DNA of 37,425 nt from JAQGMJ01 sp036271855 (GCA_036271855.1 DATAZV010000164.1:1-37425), one strand, 5' to 3'. Numbered from the stretch's first letter, positions 14,039-24,100 are shown. Made by a program: numbers and translations. The notes: generated from the sequence alone by a model not told the origin.

Positions 14039-16936
14039 TTACAGAGAGATGTCCACGTCCGGCGCGGGCTTGTCCGGCGCCGGTTTGTCCGACGCCGGCT
14101 TGCCACCAGACATTTGCATCGGCTGGGTGGCGTCCGGGTTCAGCGCGGGGGGAGTGTTCATGATCACAGTCTTGTCGCCATCGGCGACCGGTACGGCCTG
14201 CATCTGCACGGTGCCGCCGGCATGCGGATTGGGCGCGGCGGGGCTGGCGGCGGCGGCCGGGCGGGCGCCCTGCGCGGGCACCTGCTGGGTCGGCGGGCGC
14301 GCGCCGCCGCTGGTGGTGGTGACCGCCGGAATGTTCATGCCGGTGGAGCTCGCGGGGGTCTCGCCGAAGGGGCGCAAGGCTGCGGCGAGTTCCTCGCCGC
14401 TCTGGTAGCGCTGCTCGGCTTCCTTGGCCATGGCGAAGGCCAGCACTTCGGCCAGGCCTTCCGGCACGGCCGGGTTGAGGGTGCGGATGTCGGCCGCCTG
14501 CTCGTTGGCAATCTTGAACATCAGCTGGGCCATCGAATCGCCGACGAAAGGCAGGCTGCCGGAGAGCATCTGGTACAGGCTGACGGCGAGCGAGAACAGG
14601 TCGGAGCGGCCGTCCACCTTCTTGCCGGACAACTGCTCGGGCGACATGTACGAAGGCGTGCCCAGGACCATGCCAGTCTTGGTCTTGGAGGAGTCGGTGA
14701 CGCGCGCGATGCCGAAGTCGGTGACCTTCGGGCTGTCGCCTTCCAGGTCGTACATGATGTTGGCCGGCTTGATGTCGCGGTGAACCACGTTCTGGCGATG
14801 GGCGTATCCGAGAGCGTCGGCTACCCGCACGACGATCGAAACCGCGCGAGTAATCGGCAGCAGCGTTTCGGGCTTGGTATAGGGAACCAGGTCCTTGCCC
14901 TTGAGCAGTTCCATGGCGATGAAGCACAGGTCGTGCTCCTCGCCCGCGTCATAGATAGTGACGATGTTCGGATGATTCAGGCGGCCCGCGGTCTCGGCTT
15001 CGCGGAAGAAACGGGCTTTCGCCTCTTCCAGCTCATCGGCTTCGAATTCCTGCGACAGGGCCATGGTCTTGATCGCCACCACGCGGCTGATCTTCGGGTC
15101 GCGCCCCTGGTAGACCACGCCCATGGCGCCCTTGCCCAGTTCCTTCTCGACCTGGTAGCGCCCGAGCATCGGCTTCTCGCCGGCGCCGGCGGTATCCAGG
15201 ATGCTGGCGTTGCCGCGCGAGCTGCCGCCGCCGAGGATGACGGTTTCCGACAGGTTCTTGGCGCGGGTGATCTTCGACTCCAGATCCTTGAATTTCGGAT
15301 CGTAGCCGTGCATGTGCTCGTAGACCGCCTGCGCCTTGTTGAACTGGCGTTTGCGCTCGAAGTCCAGCGCCAGGTTGTACAGGTTGTCCATCAGCTGGGC
15401 ATCGAAAGGCACCTTGCGGAACTTGTCGAAGGCCATGTCGAGCTGCCCCTGGCCCTGGAAGGCCAGGCCGAGCATGCGGTTGGACTCGGCCGACTCCACG
15501 TCGGACTTCTGCTTGCCGGCTTCGGTGACGATGTAGCGCTTGGTGGTCAGCAGCAGGTGGCCGACCAGCAGCAGGCTCGCCGGCACCATCAGCGGAATCC
15601 ACATGCCGGCGGAGACCATCAGGCCGAAATGGGTGGCCAGCAGCAGCACCAGGATGCCCAGGGTGATGACGGCGGCCTGCCGCGCCTTCAGGCGCGGCAG
15701 CGCGGCGATAAGGTAAGCGGCGACGCCGATGAACGCCAGCAGCTTGACCCACACCGCCCAGGAAGGCGAAACGAAAAAGTGCTCGGAAAGAATCGACGAA
15801 ACCGAGTGCGCGATCTTTTCCACCGGGGTCATCGCCGGGGTCACCGGGGTCGGGAAGCTGGTGCCCACGCCGGCCGCGGTGGCGCCGATCAGGACGATCT
15901 TGTCGGCGTACTTGGAAGCCGGAATCTTGCCCGACAGCACGTCGTAGAAGGAGTCGATCTGGAACGCCTTCTTGCCGTCGCGTTCCTTGTAGAAATACGA
16001 GTACATCTGGTTGTGCGAGTCGGTGGTGATCGACAGCTTGTTCAATTTGACCTGCTGGCCCCAGTCCACCTTGATGTCGTTTACCGAAAGGTTCAGGCTC
16101 TTCGCCGCCACCATCAGCGCGAAGGAGGGAAAGTAGCGGTCGAAATACTGCACAACCAGGGGTTCGGTGCGGATCGCGCCGTCGACATCGGGAATATCGT
16201 TCAGGTGGCCGATGCCGGCGACCGCGCGGCCCAGCGCATCGATCGGCAACTGCACCGCGGCGGAACGGATGTCGTCGTCGCCGCCCTTGCCCTCGAAGGA
16301 GTTCTTGATGGCGAAATCGGGCAGCGCCTTGTCCGGCTTGCCCTGCGGGTCGCCGAGGGTCAGGTTCAGGGGCAGCACCACGTTGCCGGCCTTGGTGTAG
16401 CTTTCGGCCAGCTTGCGGTCGGTATTGAGGGTGGATTCGGCTTCCTTCAGGAGCGCGCCGATCTGCGCCATTTCGGGCGAAACCTGCGCCTGCGGGGCCG
16501 CCGCCTCGACCGCCGGGCTGCCGCTGGCAGCCGCGTCCGGCGCCGGCGCCACCGCGGGTCCGGCGCTCTTGGCGTAGATGTCGAGCAGTTTGTTGATGTA
16601 GACCAGCCCGGGGTCTTGCTGCGGCTCGAAAAAGAACACCGTATTGCCGATCACCTTGGCGTGGGCGGCGACCAGCATGTCGGTCATTTTCGCGTGGACC
16701 TCACGGCTCCACGGCCAGCGGCCGATATTGGCGATGCTTTGATCGTCGATGGCGATGATCGCGATCTTGTCGTTCGGGGTTTTCGACGACAGGCGCACAC
16801 CCATGTCGTAGGCCTTGCGGTCCAGGCTTTCGAGCAGGTCGCTGCTGAGGACGTAGGCAAATACGAAAAACAAAAGGGAGACCACCAGACCGAAAAACCA
16901 GTCTGATTTCCACAGATCGCCCTTCAGCTTGGCCAT
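14039..16936 (-). CDS. CHASE2-domain transmembrane Ser/Thr protein kinase
   Basis: A 965-residue receptor kinase. There is a membrane segment at about 12-31 and an extracytoplasmic CHASE2 domain at about 32-390 (GRWPWSREV), with an Ala/Pro-rich insert at 126-150. Three membrane segments follow at about 393-463, then a helical TPR-like stretch at 485-560. The Hanks-type kinase domain covers about 591-855: GKGAMG (601-606), K623, E646, HRDIKPAN (719-726), DFG (740-742), and GTPSYMSPEQ. The N-sensor/C-kinase order reverses the usual PknB plan. The Pro/Thr-rich tail (860-965) carries TVQM and KTVIM motifs, candidate autophosphorylation sites for the FHA protein. ATG at 16936 with AGGGG upstream. 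It is the first gene of the signalling block, which suggests that the main promoter lies in 16937-17190. Confidence 0.95.
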   Translation of the reverse strand: MAKLKGDLWKSDWFFGLVVSLLFFVFAYVLSSDLLESLDRKAYDMGVRLSSKTPNDKIAIIAIDDQSIANIGRWPWSREVHAKMTDMLVAAHAKVIGNTVFFFEPQQDPGLVYINKLLDIYAKSAGPAVAPAPDAAASGSPAVEAAAPQAQVSPEMAQIGALLKEAESTLNTDRKLAESYTKAGNVVLPLNLTLGDPQGKPDKALPDFAIKNSFEGKGGDDDIRSAAVQLPIDALGRAVAGIGHLNDIPDVDGAIRTEPLVVQYFDRYFPSFALMVAAKSLNLSVNDIKVDWGQQVKLNKLSITTDSHNQMYSYFYKERDGKKAFQIDSFYDVLSGKIPASKYADKIVLIGATAAGVGTSFPTPVTPAMTPVEKIAHSVSSILSEHFFVSPSWAVWVKLLAFIGVAAYLIAALPRLKARQAAVITLGILVLLLATHFGLMVSAGMWIPLMVPASLLLVGHLLLTTKRYIVTEAGKQKSDVESAESNRMLGLAFQGQGQLDMAFDKFRKVPFDAQLMDNLYNLALDFERKRQFNKAQAVYEHMHGYDPKFKDLESKITRAKNLSETVILGGGSSRGNASILDTAGAGEKPMLGRYQVEKELGKGAMGVVYQGRDPKISRVVAIKTMALSQEFEADELEEAKARFFREAETAGRLNHPNIVTIYDAGEEHDLCFIAMELLKGKDLVPYTKPETLLPITRAVSIVVRVADALGYAHRQNVVHRDIKPANIMYDLEGDSPKVTDFGIARVTDSSKTKTGMVLGTPSYMSPEQLSGKKVDGRSDLFSLAVSLYQMLSGSLPFVGDSMAQLMFKIANEQAADIRTLNPAVPEGLAEVLAFAMAKEAEQRYQSGEELAAALRPFGETPASSTGMNIPAVTTTSGGARPPTQQVPAQGARPAAAASPAAPNPHAGGTVQMQAVPVADGDKTVIMNTPPALNPDATQPMQMSGGKPASDKPAPDKPAPDVDISL

Positions 16937-17117
16937 TTACGCCCCCTATCGCCGCTTTTGTGTTGTTATCGCCCAGCGGCGGTTAGTCGAACCGAATGTC
17001 AGGCGCGCAGACAAAAATCCGACCCCCAACCGCCACCCGGCAGTTGCGCGTTTCCAACACCCGCCCCCGACCAGATTTACTGATCTTTACGGATTCTACG
17101 CCAAAATGAAGGCGAGA

Positions 17118-17126
17118 ATACGCATT
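17118..17126. repeat. Direct repeat ATACGCATT, copy 1
   Basis: Exact 9-bp match to a second copy starting 32 bp away at 17150, about three helical turns. It lies upstream of the kinase gene, so a bound regulator on one DNA face is plausible. No known operator is recognised. Confidence 0.5.
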
Positions 17127-17149
17127 TTCACAACGTAAACAGCATGATG

Positions 17150-17158
17150 ATACGCATT
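17150..17158. repeat. Direct repeat ATACGCATT, copy 2
   Basis: Second exact copy. It overlaps the putative minus-strand -10 element at 17156-17161, so a bound protein could repress or position polymerase. Confidence 0.5.
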
Positions 17159-17185
17159 CTTGCAGTTATCCATCAACACAGTCAA
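17156..17185 (-). promoter_or_regulatory. Candidate sigma70 promoter of the signalling block
   Basis: On the minus strand, TTGACT (17180-17185, 5 of 6 to TTGACA), an 18-nt spacer, then AAGAAT (17156-17161, 4 of 6 to TATAAT). This would give a leader of about 210 nt before the kinase ATG. Another -10-like TAGAAT lies at 17093-17098 without a good -35. Read by eye only. Confidence 0.35.
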
Positions 17186-17285
17186 CTTTTTTGCCCTCCC
17201 GCGGGGTCGGCCGGTGCGCTGAATTGACCAGATCGGCGTCCTGGCCACCTGTCTGGCCGGACAAGCCGGAAAAGAAGGCGGGGGA

Positions 17286-17325
17286 AAGAAAAAGGCGCGA
17301 AACTGCTTGTTTCGCGCCCTTTTTT
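17286..17325 (-). terminator. Intrinsic terminator after terC
   Basis: Perfect 10-bp stem: GGCGCGAAAC (17294-17303), 5-nt loop, GTTTCGCGCC (17309-17318). It is flanked by an A-run (17286-17293) and a T-run (17320-17325), so on the minus strand the hairpin is followed by a U-tract. It starts 16 nt past the terC stop. The symmetry allows bidirectional action, but only minus-strand genes need it here. Confidence 0.88.
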
Positions 17326-17340
17326 ACGCCAATAGCCGGT

Positions 17341-18066
17341 TTAACCGCCAGTCTTCTGCTCCACCGGCCGGCCTTCGGCGTGTTCCCGGTTCGACCGCGA
17401 GGACAGCCATTTGCCGACAATCAGGACAAAAGCCGCCGTGGCGATCTTGACGCCGTAGGCCGCCACGGGGTTGCCTGCAAACAACGTTTTCAGTGCCTCA
17501 TCATGCACCATGGCGTCACCGGCGACCCAGCCGATCAGCCCCGCGCCCAGCGAAATGATGATGGGAAAGCGGTCCATCAGCTTGATCATCAGGGTGGAGC
17601 CGAAGATCACCAGCGGAATGCTGATCGCCAGGCCGGCGATCAGCAGCGGATAGTTCACCGCGCCGTCGATCTTCGCGGCAAGGGCCACCGCGATGACGTT
17701 GTCCAGGCTCATCACCAGGTCGGCGATCAGGATGGTGCGCACCGCCGCCAGCATCCCGGTATTGGGCCGGGCACCGCCTTCGCCTTCTTCTTCCTCACTC
17801 AGCAACTGCACCCCGATCCACAGCAGCAACAGGCCCCCGATGATCTGCAGGTAAGGCATGGTGAGCAGATAGGCCGCCACCAGCGTGAGCGCAATGCGCA
17901 ACGCCACGGCGGCGCCCGAACCGTACATCACCGCCTGTTTTTGCTGCTGCGGCGGCAGGGAGCGCGCCGCCAGCGCGATCACCACGGCGTTGTCGCCGGA
18001 CAAGATGATGTTGATCCAGATGATCTGGCCCAGGGCCAGCCAGAACGCCGGTGAGGAAAAATCCAC
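17341..18066 (-). CDS. TerC-family integral membrane protein
   Basis: A 241-residue protein with about seven hydrophobic segments. It has the family's two acidic membrane motifs, SGDNAVVIALAAR near residues 23-35 and MSLDNVIAVALAA near 119-131. The TerC family is linked to metal (notably manganese) export or tellurite resistance, and the substrate here is not determined. The start is GTG at 18066 with a strong AGGAGA site upstream. It follows sucD by 25 nt and precedes a strong terminator, so it is probably the last gene of the sucC-sucD-terC unit, an arrangement familiar from Burkholderiales. I see no manganese riboswitch upstream; the gap is too short. Confidence 0.92.
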   Translation of the reverse strand: MDFSSPAFWLALGQIIWINIILSGDNAVVIALAARSLPPQQQKQAVMYGSGAAVALRIALTLVAAYLLTMPYLQIIGGLLLLWIGVQLLSEEEEGEGGARPNTGMLAAVRTILIADLVMSLDNVIAVALAAKIDGAVNYPLLIAGLAISIPLVIFGSTLMIKLMDRFPIIISLGAGLIGWVAGDAMVHDEALKTLFAGNPVAAYGVKIATAAFVLIVGKWLSSRSNREHAEGRPVEQKTGG

Positions 18067-18091
18067 TTTTCGTCTCCTGTCGAGAGTCGCG

Positions 18092-18976
18092 CTATTTCAG
18101 GACGGACTTGAGCAACCGTCCCATATCGGCGGGGTTCTTGGTGACCTTGATGCCGCACTCTTCCATGGTATCCAGTTTTTCCTGCGCCGTGCCCTTGCCG
18201 CCGGAAATAATCGCGCCGGCATGGCCCATGCGCTTGCCCGGAGGCGCGGTGACGCCGGCGATGAAGCCGACCACCGGCTTTTTCATGTTGTCCTTGATCC
18301 AGCGGGCGCAGGTTTCTTCATCGTCGCCGCCGATTTCGCCGACCATGATCACGGCTTCAGTTTCCGGGTCGTCGTTGAACAGTTTCATCACTTCGACGTG
18401 CTTCATGCCGTTCACCGGGTCGCCGCCGATGCCGACGCAAGAGCTCTGACCGAGACCCAGGTCCATCAGCTGGCCGACGGCTTCGTAGGTCAAGGTGCCG
18501 GAGCGCGAGACCACGCCGATGCGGCCCTTTTTGTGGATGTGGCCGGGCATGATGCCGATCTTGATTTCGTCCGGGGTGATGACGCCGGGGCAGTTCGGCC
18601 CGACCAGGATGGTCTTGCGCTTCTGCTTGCGCATCTTGTCCTTCACCTCGATCATGTCGCGCACCGGAATGCCCTCGGTGATGCAGATCACCAGGTCGAG
18701 ATCGGCCTCGATCGCTTCCCAGATCGCCGCGGCGGCGAAGGGCGGCGGCACGTAGATCACCGAAACGTTGGCGCCGGTCTGCTTCTTGGCGTCGGCCACG
18801 CTGCCGAAAATCGGGATGCCTTCATAGGCCTCGCCGGCCTTTTTCGGGTTGACGCCGGCGACGTAGCAATTCGGGCCGTTGGCATATTCCTTACCCGTCT
18901 TGGTATGGTATTGGCCGGCCTTGCCGGTGATGCCCTGAGTCATCACGCGGGTGTCTTTGTTGATCAGAATCGACAT
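18092..18976 (-). CDS. sucD: Succinyl-CoA synthetase (ADP-forming), alpha subunit
   Basis: A 294-residue TCA-cycle enzyme subunit of normal length. It catalyses succinyl-CoA + ADP + Pi to succinate + CoA + ATP together with SucC. An N-terminal CoA-binding Rossmann domain is followed by the ligase domain. The catalytic phosphohistidine region is GKRMGHAGAIISGGKGTA near the C-terminus, and the ATP-citrate-lyase signature SRSGTLTYE is present. ATG at 18976 with AAGGGAAA upstream, 11 nt after the sucC stop. A much longer upstream in-frame extension overlaps sucC and is rejected. Confidence 0.97.
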   Translation of the reverse strand: MSILINKDTRVMTQGITGKAGQYHTKTGKEYANGPNCYVAGVNPKKAGEAYEGIPIFGSVADAKKQTGANVSVIYVPPPFAAAAIWEAIEADLDLVICITEGIPVRDMIEVKDKMRKQKRKTILVGPNCPGVITPDEIKIGIMPGHIHKKGRIGVVSRSGTLTYEAVGQLMDLGLGQSSCVGIGGDPVNGMKHVEVMKLFNDDPETEAVIMVGEIGGDDEETCARWIKDNMKKPVVGFIAGVTAPPGKRMGHAGAIISGGKGTAQEKLDTMEECGIKVTKNPADMGRLLKSVLK

Positions 18977-18987
18977 GTGGTTTCCCT

Positions 18988-20172
<1,185 letters not shown>

Positions 20173-20319
20173 GTCAGCCCCTTCAGCTTGATCATTCAGA
20201 ATTCAGTTCAGCGCAGCATTATCGGTGATCCGGGAGAACCACGCGAGCATAAGATGCCTCAGGATTTGCAGGCCTTGCCCATAGTCAAGAATCACGATTG
20301 CCGCCGCGTCTGGTCCGGC

Positions 20320-20886
20320 TCAAGCGGCATCGGCCGGCCGGCTGCGGTACCAGCGCGGGTAAAACTTCCGTACCGCCTCGCCGTCGGTCACCAGGGCGTG
20401 GCAACGGTCGAGCTGGAACGGCTGCATGGCAGCATCCTGCTCGCGTACACCGGCGGCGGCCTGCACGGCGGCGGTCGGCAATACGCCGGCCAGTTCGGAG
20501 AGATGGGTGCAACCGCGCGTGCCACCCAGCGCCTGCATCACGGCGGCGCGAAATTTGTTCAGCAGATTCAGGCCCTTGAGCGCCGCGTAGGCCGGACCGA
20601 TGGTTTCGCAAACGCCCGGATAGGGGACGATGGCGGAGCGCCCACCGGCGGCGGTCACGTTGAAATCGCGGTCCACCGACAGGCTCAGGCGCATGTCATG
20701 CACCGGGCTGCCGGCCGGGCGCAGGCCCGAGGCCAGGTGCAGGTCGTGATCCTTGACATCGGTGAGCCGCGCTTCCAGGTCAAACTGGCCGTCATCGCGC
20801 TGGTAGACCTCAACCACGATGGTCCGTGTATGCAGGCGGCGGCGGCCGACGGATGCGGCGGGCGCGCCAGGATCGGAAGAATGCAT
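20320..20886 (-). CDS. DUF2889 family protein
   Basis: A 188-residue protein matching the DUF2889 pattern. It opens with RRRLHTRTIVVEVYQRDDGQ, then a beta-rich segment with EARLTDVKDHD, and a later RGCTHLSEL. The family is widespread in Betaproteobacteria and has no established function. The ATG at 20886 is chosen; upstream in-frame starts are TTG only and would lie inside an inverted repeat region. No signal peptide or membrane segment is seen. It is encoded upstream of sucC on the same strand and divergent from the GGDEF/EAL gene. Confidence 0.82.
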   Translation of the reverse strand: MHSSDPGAPAASVGRRRLHTRTIVVEVYQRDDGQFDLEARLTDVKDHDLHLASGLRPAGSPVHDMRLSLSVDRDFNVTAAGGRSAIVPYPGVCETIGPAYAALKGLNLLNKFRAAVMQALGGTRGCTHLSELAGVLPTAAVQAAAGVREQDAAMQPFQLDRCHALVTDGEAVRKFYPRWYRSRPADAA

Positions 20887-20966
20887 GGGCTGAAAGGAAA
20901 CGCGGAAAAGTGGCCTGGAAGCGCCATCGAAAGCAGCGCCCAAAGTCCCGGTCAAGTCCGGATATA

Positions 20967-21010
20967 CGCCGGCGGCATAAGCCCGGCGAAAAACCGCGGT
21001 GCGGGCTTAT
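20967..21010. repeat. Nested inverted repeats in the DUF2889-GGDEF/EAL divergent region
   Basis: Perfect 9-bp arms ATAAGCCCG (20977-20985) and CGGGCTTAT (21002-21010) with a 16-nt loop. A competing 6-bp pair, CGCCGG (20967-20972) and CCGGCG (20983-20988), shares bases with the first arm, so the two hairpins exclude each other. It lies between the two divergent genes and could be an operator or a leader structure of the DUF2889 mRNA. Confidence 0.55.
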
Positions 21011-21034
21011 ATGCGACCCGCCATGATGCATGGG

Positions 21035-21063
21035 ATGACAAGTCGTTGAGGCTTGACCATAAT
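21035..21063 (+). promoter_or_regulatory. Candidate sigma70 promoter of the GGDEF/EAL gene
   Basis: ATGACA (21035-21040, 5 of 6), a 17-nt spacer, and CATAAT (21058-21063, 5 of 6). Transcription would start near 21070, so a translation start at the upstream TTG (21053) is unlikely. Confidence 0.6.
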
Positions 21064-21145
21064 AGCATATTGCCCTGCCGCTACTTCTCCCCAAAATCCG
21101 CCCGCACACCCTTTCGAGTCGCATCTTCCCACGTCGTCCACAGCC

Positions 21146-24100
21146 GTGACCCGCTTCGAGACGCGCCGCGCGTCCCCCCCCATCCAACGCGCCGTGCTGT
21201 CGCGGCCCGCGCGGCTGGCCTGGTTACTCGAGGCGAGGCGCGTTGCGGCGGCCATCGTGGCCACTGCCGCCCCGGATTGGGCGCAGGCGGCCGGCGGCAG
21301 CGCCTGGCGCGTCGAAGCGGGAGTCAGCGCTGCCCTGGTCCTGGCCGCGGCGGCAGGTGCGCTTGGCGCCTGGTGCTGGCGCATGCGCAAGGGCTCCCGA
21401 GGCCCCCTTGCCGCGGCGCCCACGAGCATTGAAACCGAAGCCCGCTTCGACTTGGTGCTGGAGAACGCGCCGGTTCCCCTGGCATTGATTTCGATCGAAT
21501 CCGGCGAGCAGTTGTCCGCCAACAGCCGCGCCCGCGCCCTGTTCGGGGTGGCGGCAAACGCTCCCTTGCCGAGCACAGATACCCTGTACGAGGACCCGGA
21601 GGATCGCGGCCGCCTGATGAAGCGCCTGCGCAGCGACGGCCAGGTGCGCGACCTCGAGCTCTGGCTGCGGCCGATGGGCGCCGGCGCCGGGGTGCGCCGC
21701 CGCGTCATCGTCAATTGCGATCCAGTGCGCTACGGCACCCGGCCGGTCCTGCTCACCAGTTACACCGACGTCACCGAGCGTTTTGACGCCGAGGCTGCGC
21801 TGGCCAGCTCCAACCAGTTCCTCAATACCCTGATCCAGAGCGCGCCGGTGGCGGTGTATTCGGTGGATCTGGAGGGCCGCCTGACCTCGTGGAACGCGCA
21901 GGCGCAGGCGATGTTCGGCTGGCACGCCATCGAGGTGCTGGGCCGCCGTCCGCCTACGGTGCCGGCGGCGCGCGAGGCCGAATTCGAAGCCATCGTCGCC
22001 GACGCCGGGCGTGGCCAGTCCCTGCAGGGCGTGGAACTTGAACGGGTGCGGCGCGATGGCAGCCGGCTGATGATCCGCGTCAGCACGGCGGTGATCCGCG
22101 CGCCGGCCGGCGAGGCGCAGGGCTTTGTCGCCTTCGCCCATGACGTCACGCATGAAAAGGAACTGGAGTCGCAATACCAGGTGATGCTGCACCGCTCCTT
22201 TGACGGTTTCTGGGTCCGCAGCGCAGCGGGCACCCTGCTCGACGTCAACGATGCCTATTGCAGGATGCTCGGCTATAGCCGCGACGAGATTATCGGGCGC
22301 AACGTGCGCGACCTGATCGTCGGCACCGTCTGGGACCAGGCCACGGTGCAAAGTGCGCCGCGCGGGGTGTTCGAATCCCTGCACCTGACCAAGGACGGCG
22401 ACATCATTCCACTGGAGGCCAGCCTCAACTTCGTCGATGCGCATGGCGGGCGTTTTTACGCCTTTTTCCGCGACATCCGCGAGCGCAAGGCGGCGCAACT
22501 GCGCCTGGAAACGAGCGAGCAGCGCCTGCGCTCCCTGATGGCGCGCTCCTCCGACGCACTGACCGTGCTGGACGCCGAGCTGCGGTTCATTTTCGTCAGC
22601 CCGCCGGTGGAGGCGATGCTCGGCTACGAGCCGGCCGACCTGATGGGCACCAACACCGTCGACCACGTGCACCCGGAGGACGCGGCCGACCTCCTGACCA
22701 TCTACCGCCGCGTGCTGCTGGAGCCGGGCTCGGTGCAACGCGCCGAATTCCGCTTTCGCCACAAGAGCGGGGTGTGGCGCAACATGGAGACCATTTTCAC
22801 CAACGCGGTGAACGAGCCCGCCATCGGCGGGGTGATCAGCAACTCGCGCGACGTCACCCTGCGCCGGCGCGCCGAGGAGAAGGTGCGCTCGCTGGCGATG
22901 TACGACCCGCTGACCGGACTGCCCAATCGGGTGTTGCTGGCCGACCATACGCGCCAGACCATCGCGCGTGCCGAGCGGGCCGGCCGCATGGTCGGCTTCA
23001 TGTTCCTCGACATCGATCGCTTCAAGAACATCAACGATTCGCTCGGCCACACGGTCGGCGACGAATTGCTGAAGGCGCTGACCGAGCGCCTGCGCGGCGC
23101 CATCCGCGAAGGCGACGTGGTGGCGCGCCTGGGCGGCGACGAATTCGTCATCGTGCTGCCGGATGTAAAGTCTCCCCGCGCCTGCTCCAAGGTCGCGGAG
23201 AAGATCATCGCCAGCGCCAGCGAGCCCTTCAAGTCCGGCGGCCATGAACTTTATATTTCCACCTCGATCGGCATCAGCCTGTATCCGGAAGACGGCGCCG
23301 ACCCCGAAGCGCTGCTCAAGCACGCCGACACTGCGATGTACCAGGCGAAGGAAGCCGGGCGCAACTGCTTCCGCTTTTTCTCCACCGAGATGACGCGGGC
23401 GGCCGAGGCGCGGCTGTTCATCGAGAACGACCTGCGCCGGGCGCTGAAAACCGACGAGCTGGTGCTGTATTTCCAGCCGCAATTCGAACTCGGCCGCGAA
23501 GACGGCGCGCGCCTGATCGGCCTCGAGGCCCTGGTGCGCTGGCGCCATCCGGAGCGCGGCCTGCTCGGGCCCAACGAATTCATTCCGGTCGCCGAGGAGA
23601 CCGGCCTGATCGTACCCCTGGGCGAGTGGGTGCTGCGCCACGCCTGCCGGCAGGCAGCCGACTGGAAGCTCACCGGGCTGACGGTGCCCGGCATGGTGGT
23701 CAATGTCTCCACCCTGCAACTGCATCAGACCGACCTGCCCGGCGCGGTGCGCTCGGTGCTGGCCGAGACGGGTTTAAGCGCCGCGGACCTGGAACTGGAA
23801 ATCACAGAGTCGGCCTTCATGCACCATGAAGACCACGCCCTGGCCACGCTAGACGATTTGCATCATCTCGGCGTCGGGCTGACCATCGACGATTTCGGCA
23901 CCGGCTATTCCAGCCTGGCCTATCTCAAGCGCATGCCGGTGGACAAGCTGAAAATCGACCGCGTGTTCGTGCGCGACCTGGGTCCCCATGCCGGGGTCAA
24001 CAGCGACGATGACGCCATCGTGCGCGCCACCATCGCACTGGCCAAGAGCCTGGGGCTGCGCGTGCTGGGCGAGGGAGTGGAAAACGAGCGCCAGCTGACC

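Larger units (their letters stand above)
16937..17285. other. Intergenic regulatory region upstream of the kinase gene
   Basis: About 350 nt without a supported gene, between the terC terminator and the kinase start. It is markedly more AT-rich around 17080-17190 than the flanking genes, as expected of a promoter region. It contains a candidate promoter and a 9-bp direct repeat, listed separately. Short open frames here have no coding character. Confidence 0.6.

Noticed and set aside
14114..16906. 930-codon plus-strand frame opposite the kinase gene
   Set aside because: Composition typical of antisense frames and no domain; the kinase on the other strand is unambiguous.
17100..17135. CRP-like TGTGA half-site upstream of the kinase gene
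   Set aside because: No matching TCACA at the right distance on the same site; a half-site alone is not evidence.
18067..18091. Possible manganese riboswitch upstream of terC
   Set aside because: Only 25 nt separate it from sucD, too short for a yybP-ykoY element.
21224..23725. 833-codon minus-strand frame opposite the GGDEF/EAL gene
   Set aside because: No motifs; the plus strand carries intact PAS, GGDEF and EAL motifs.
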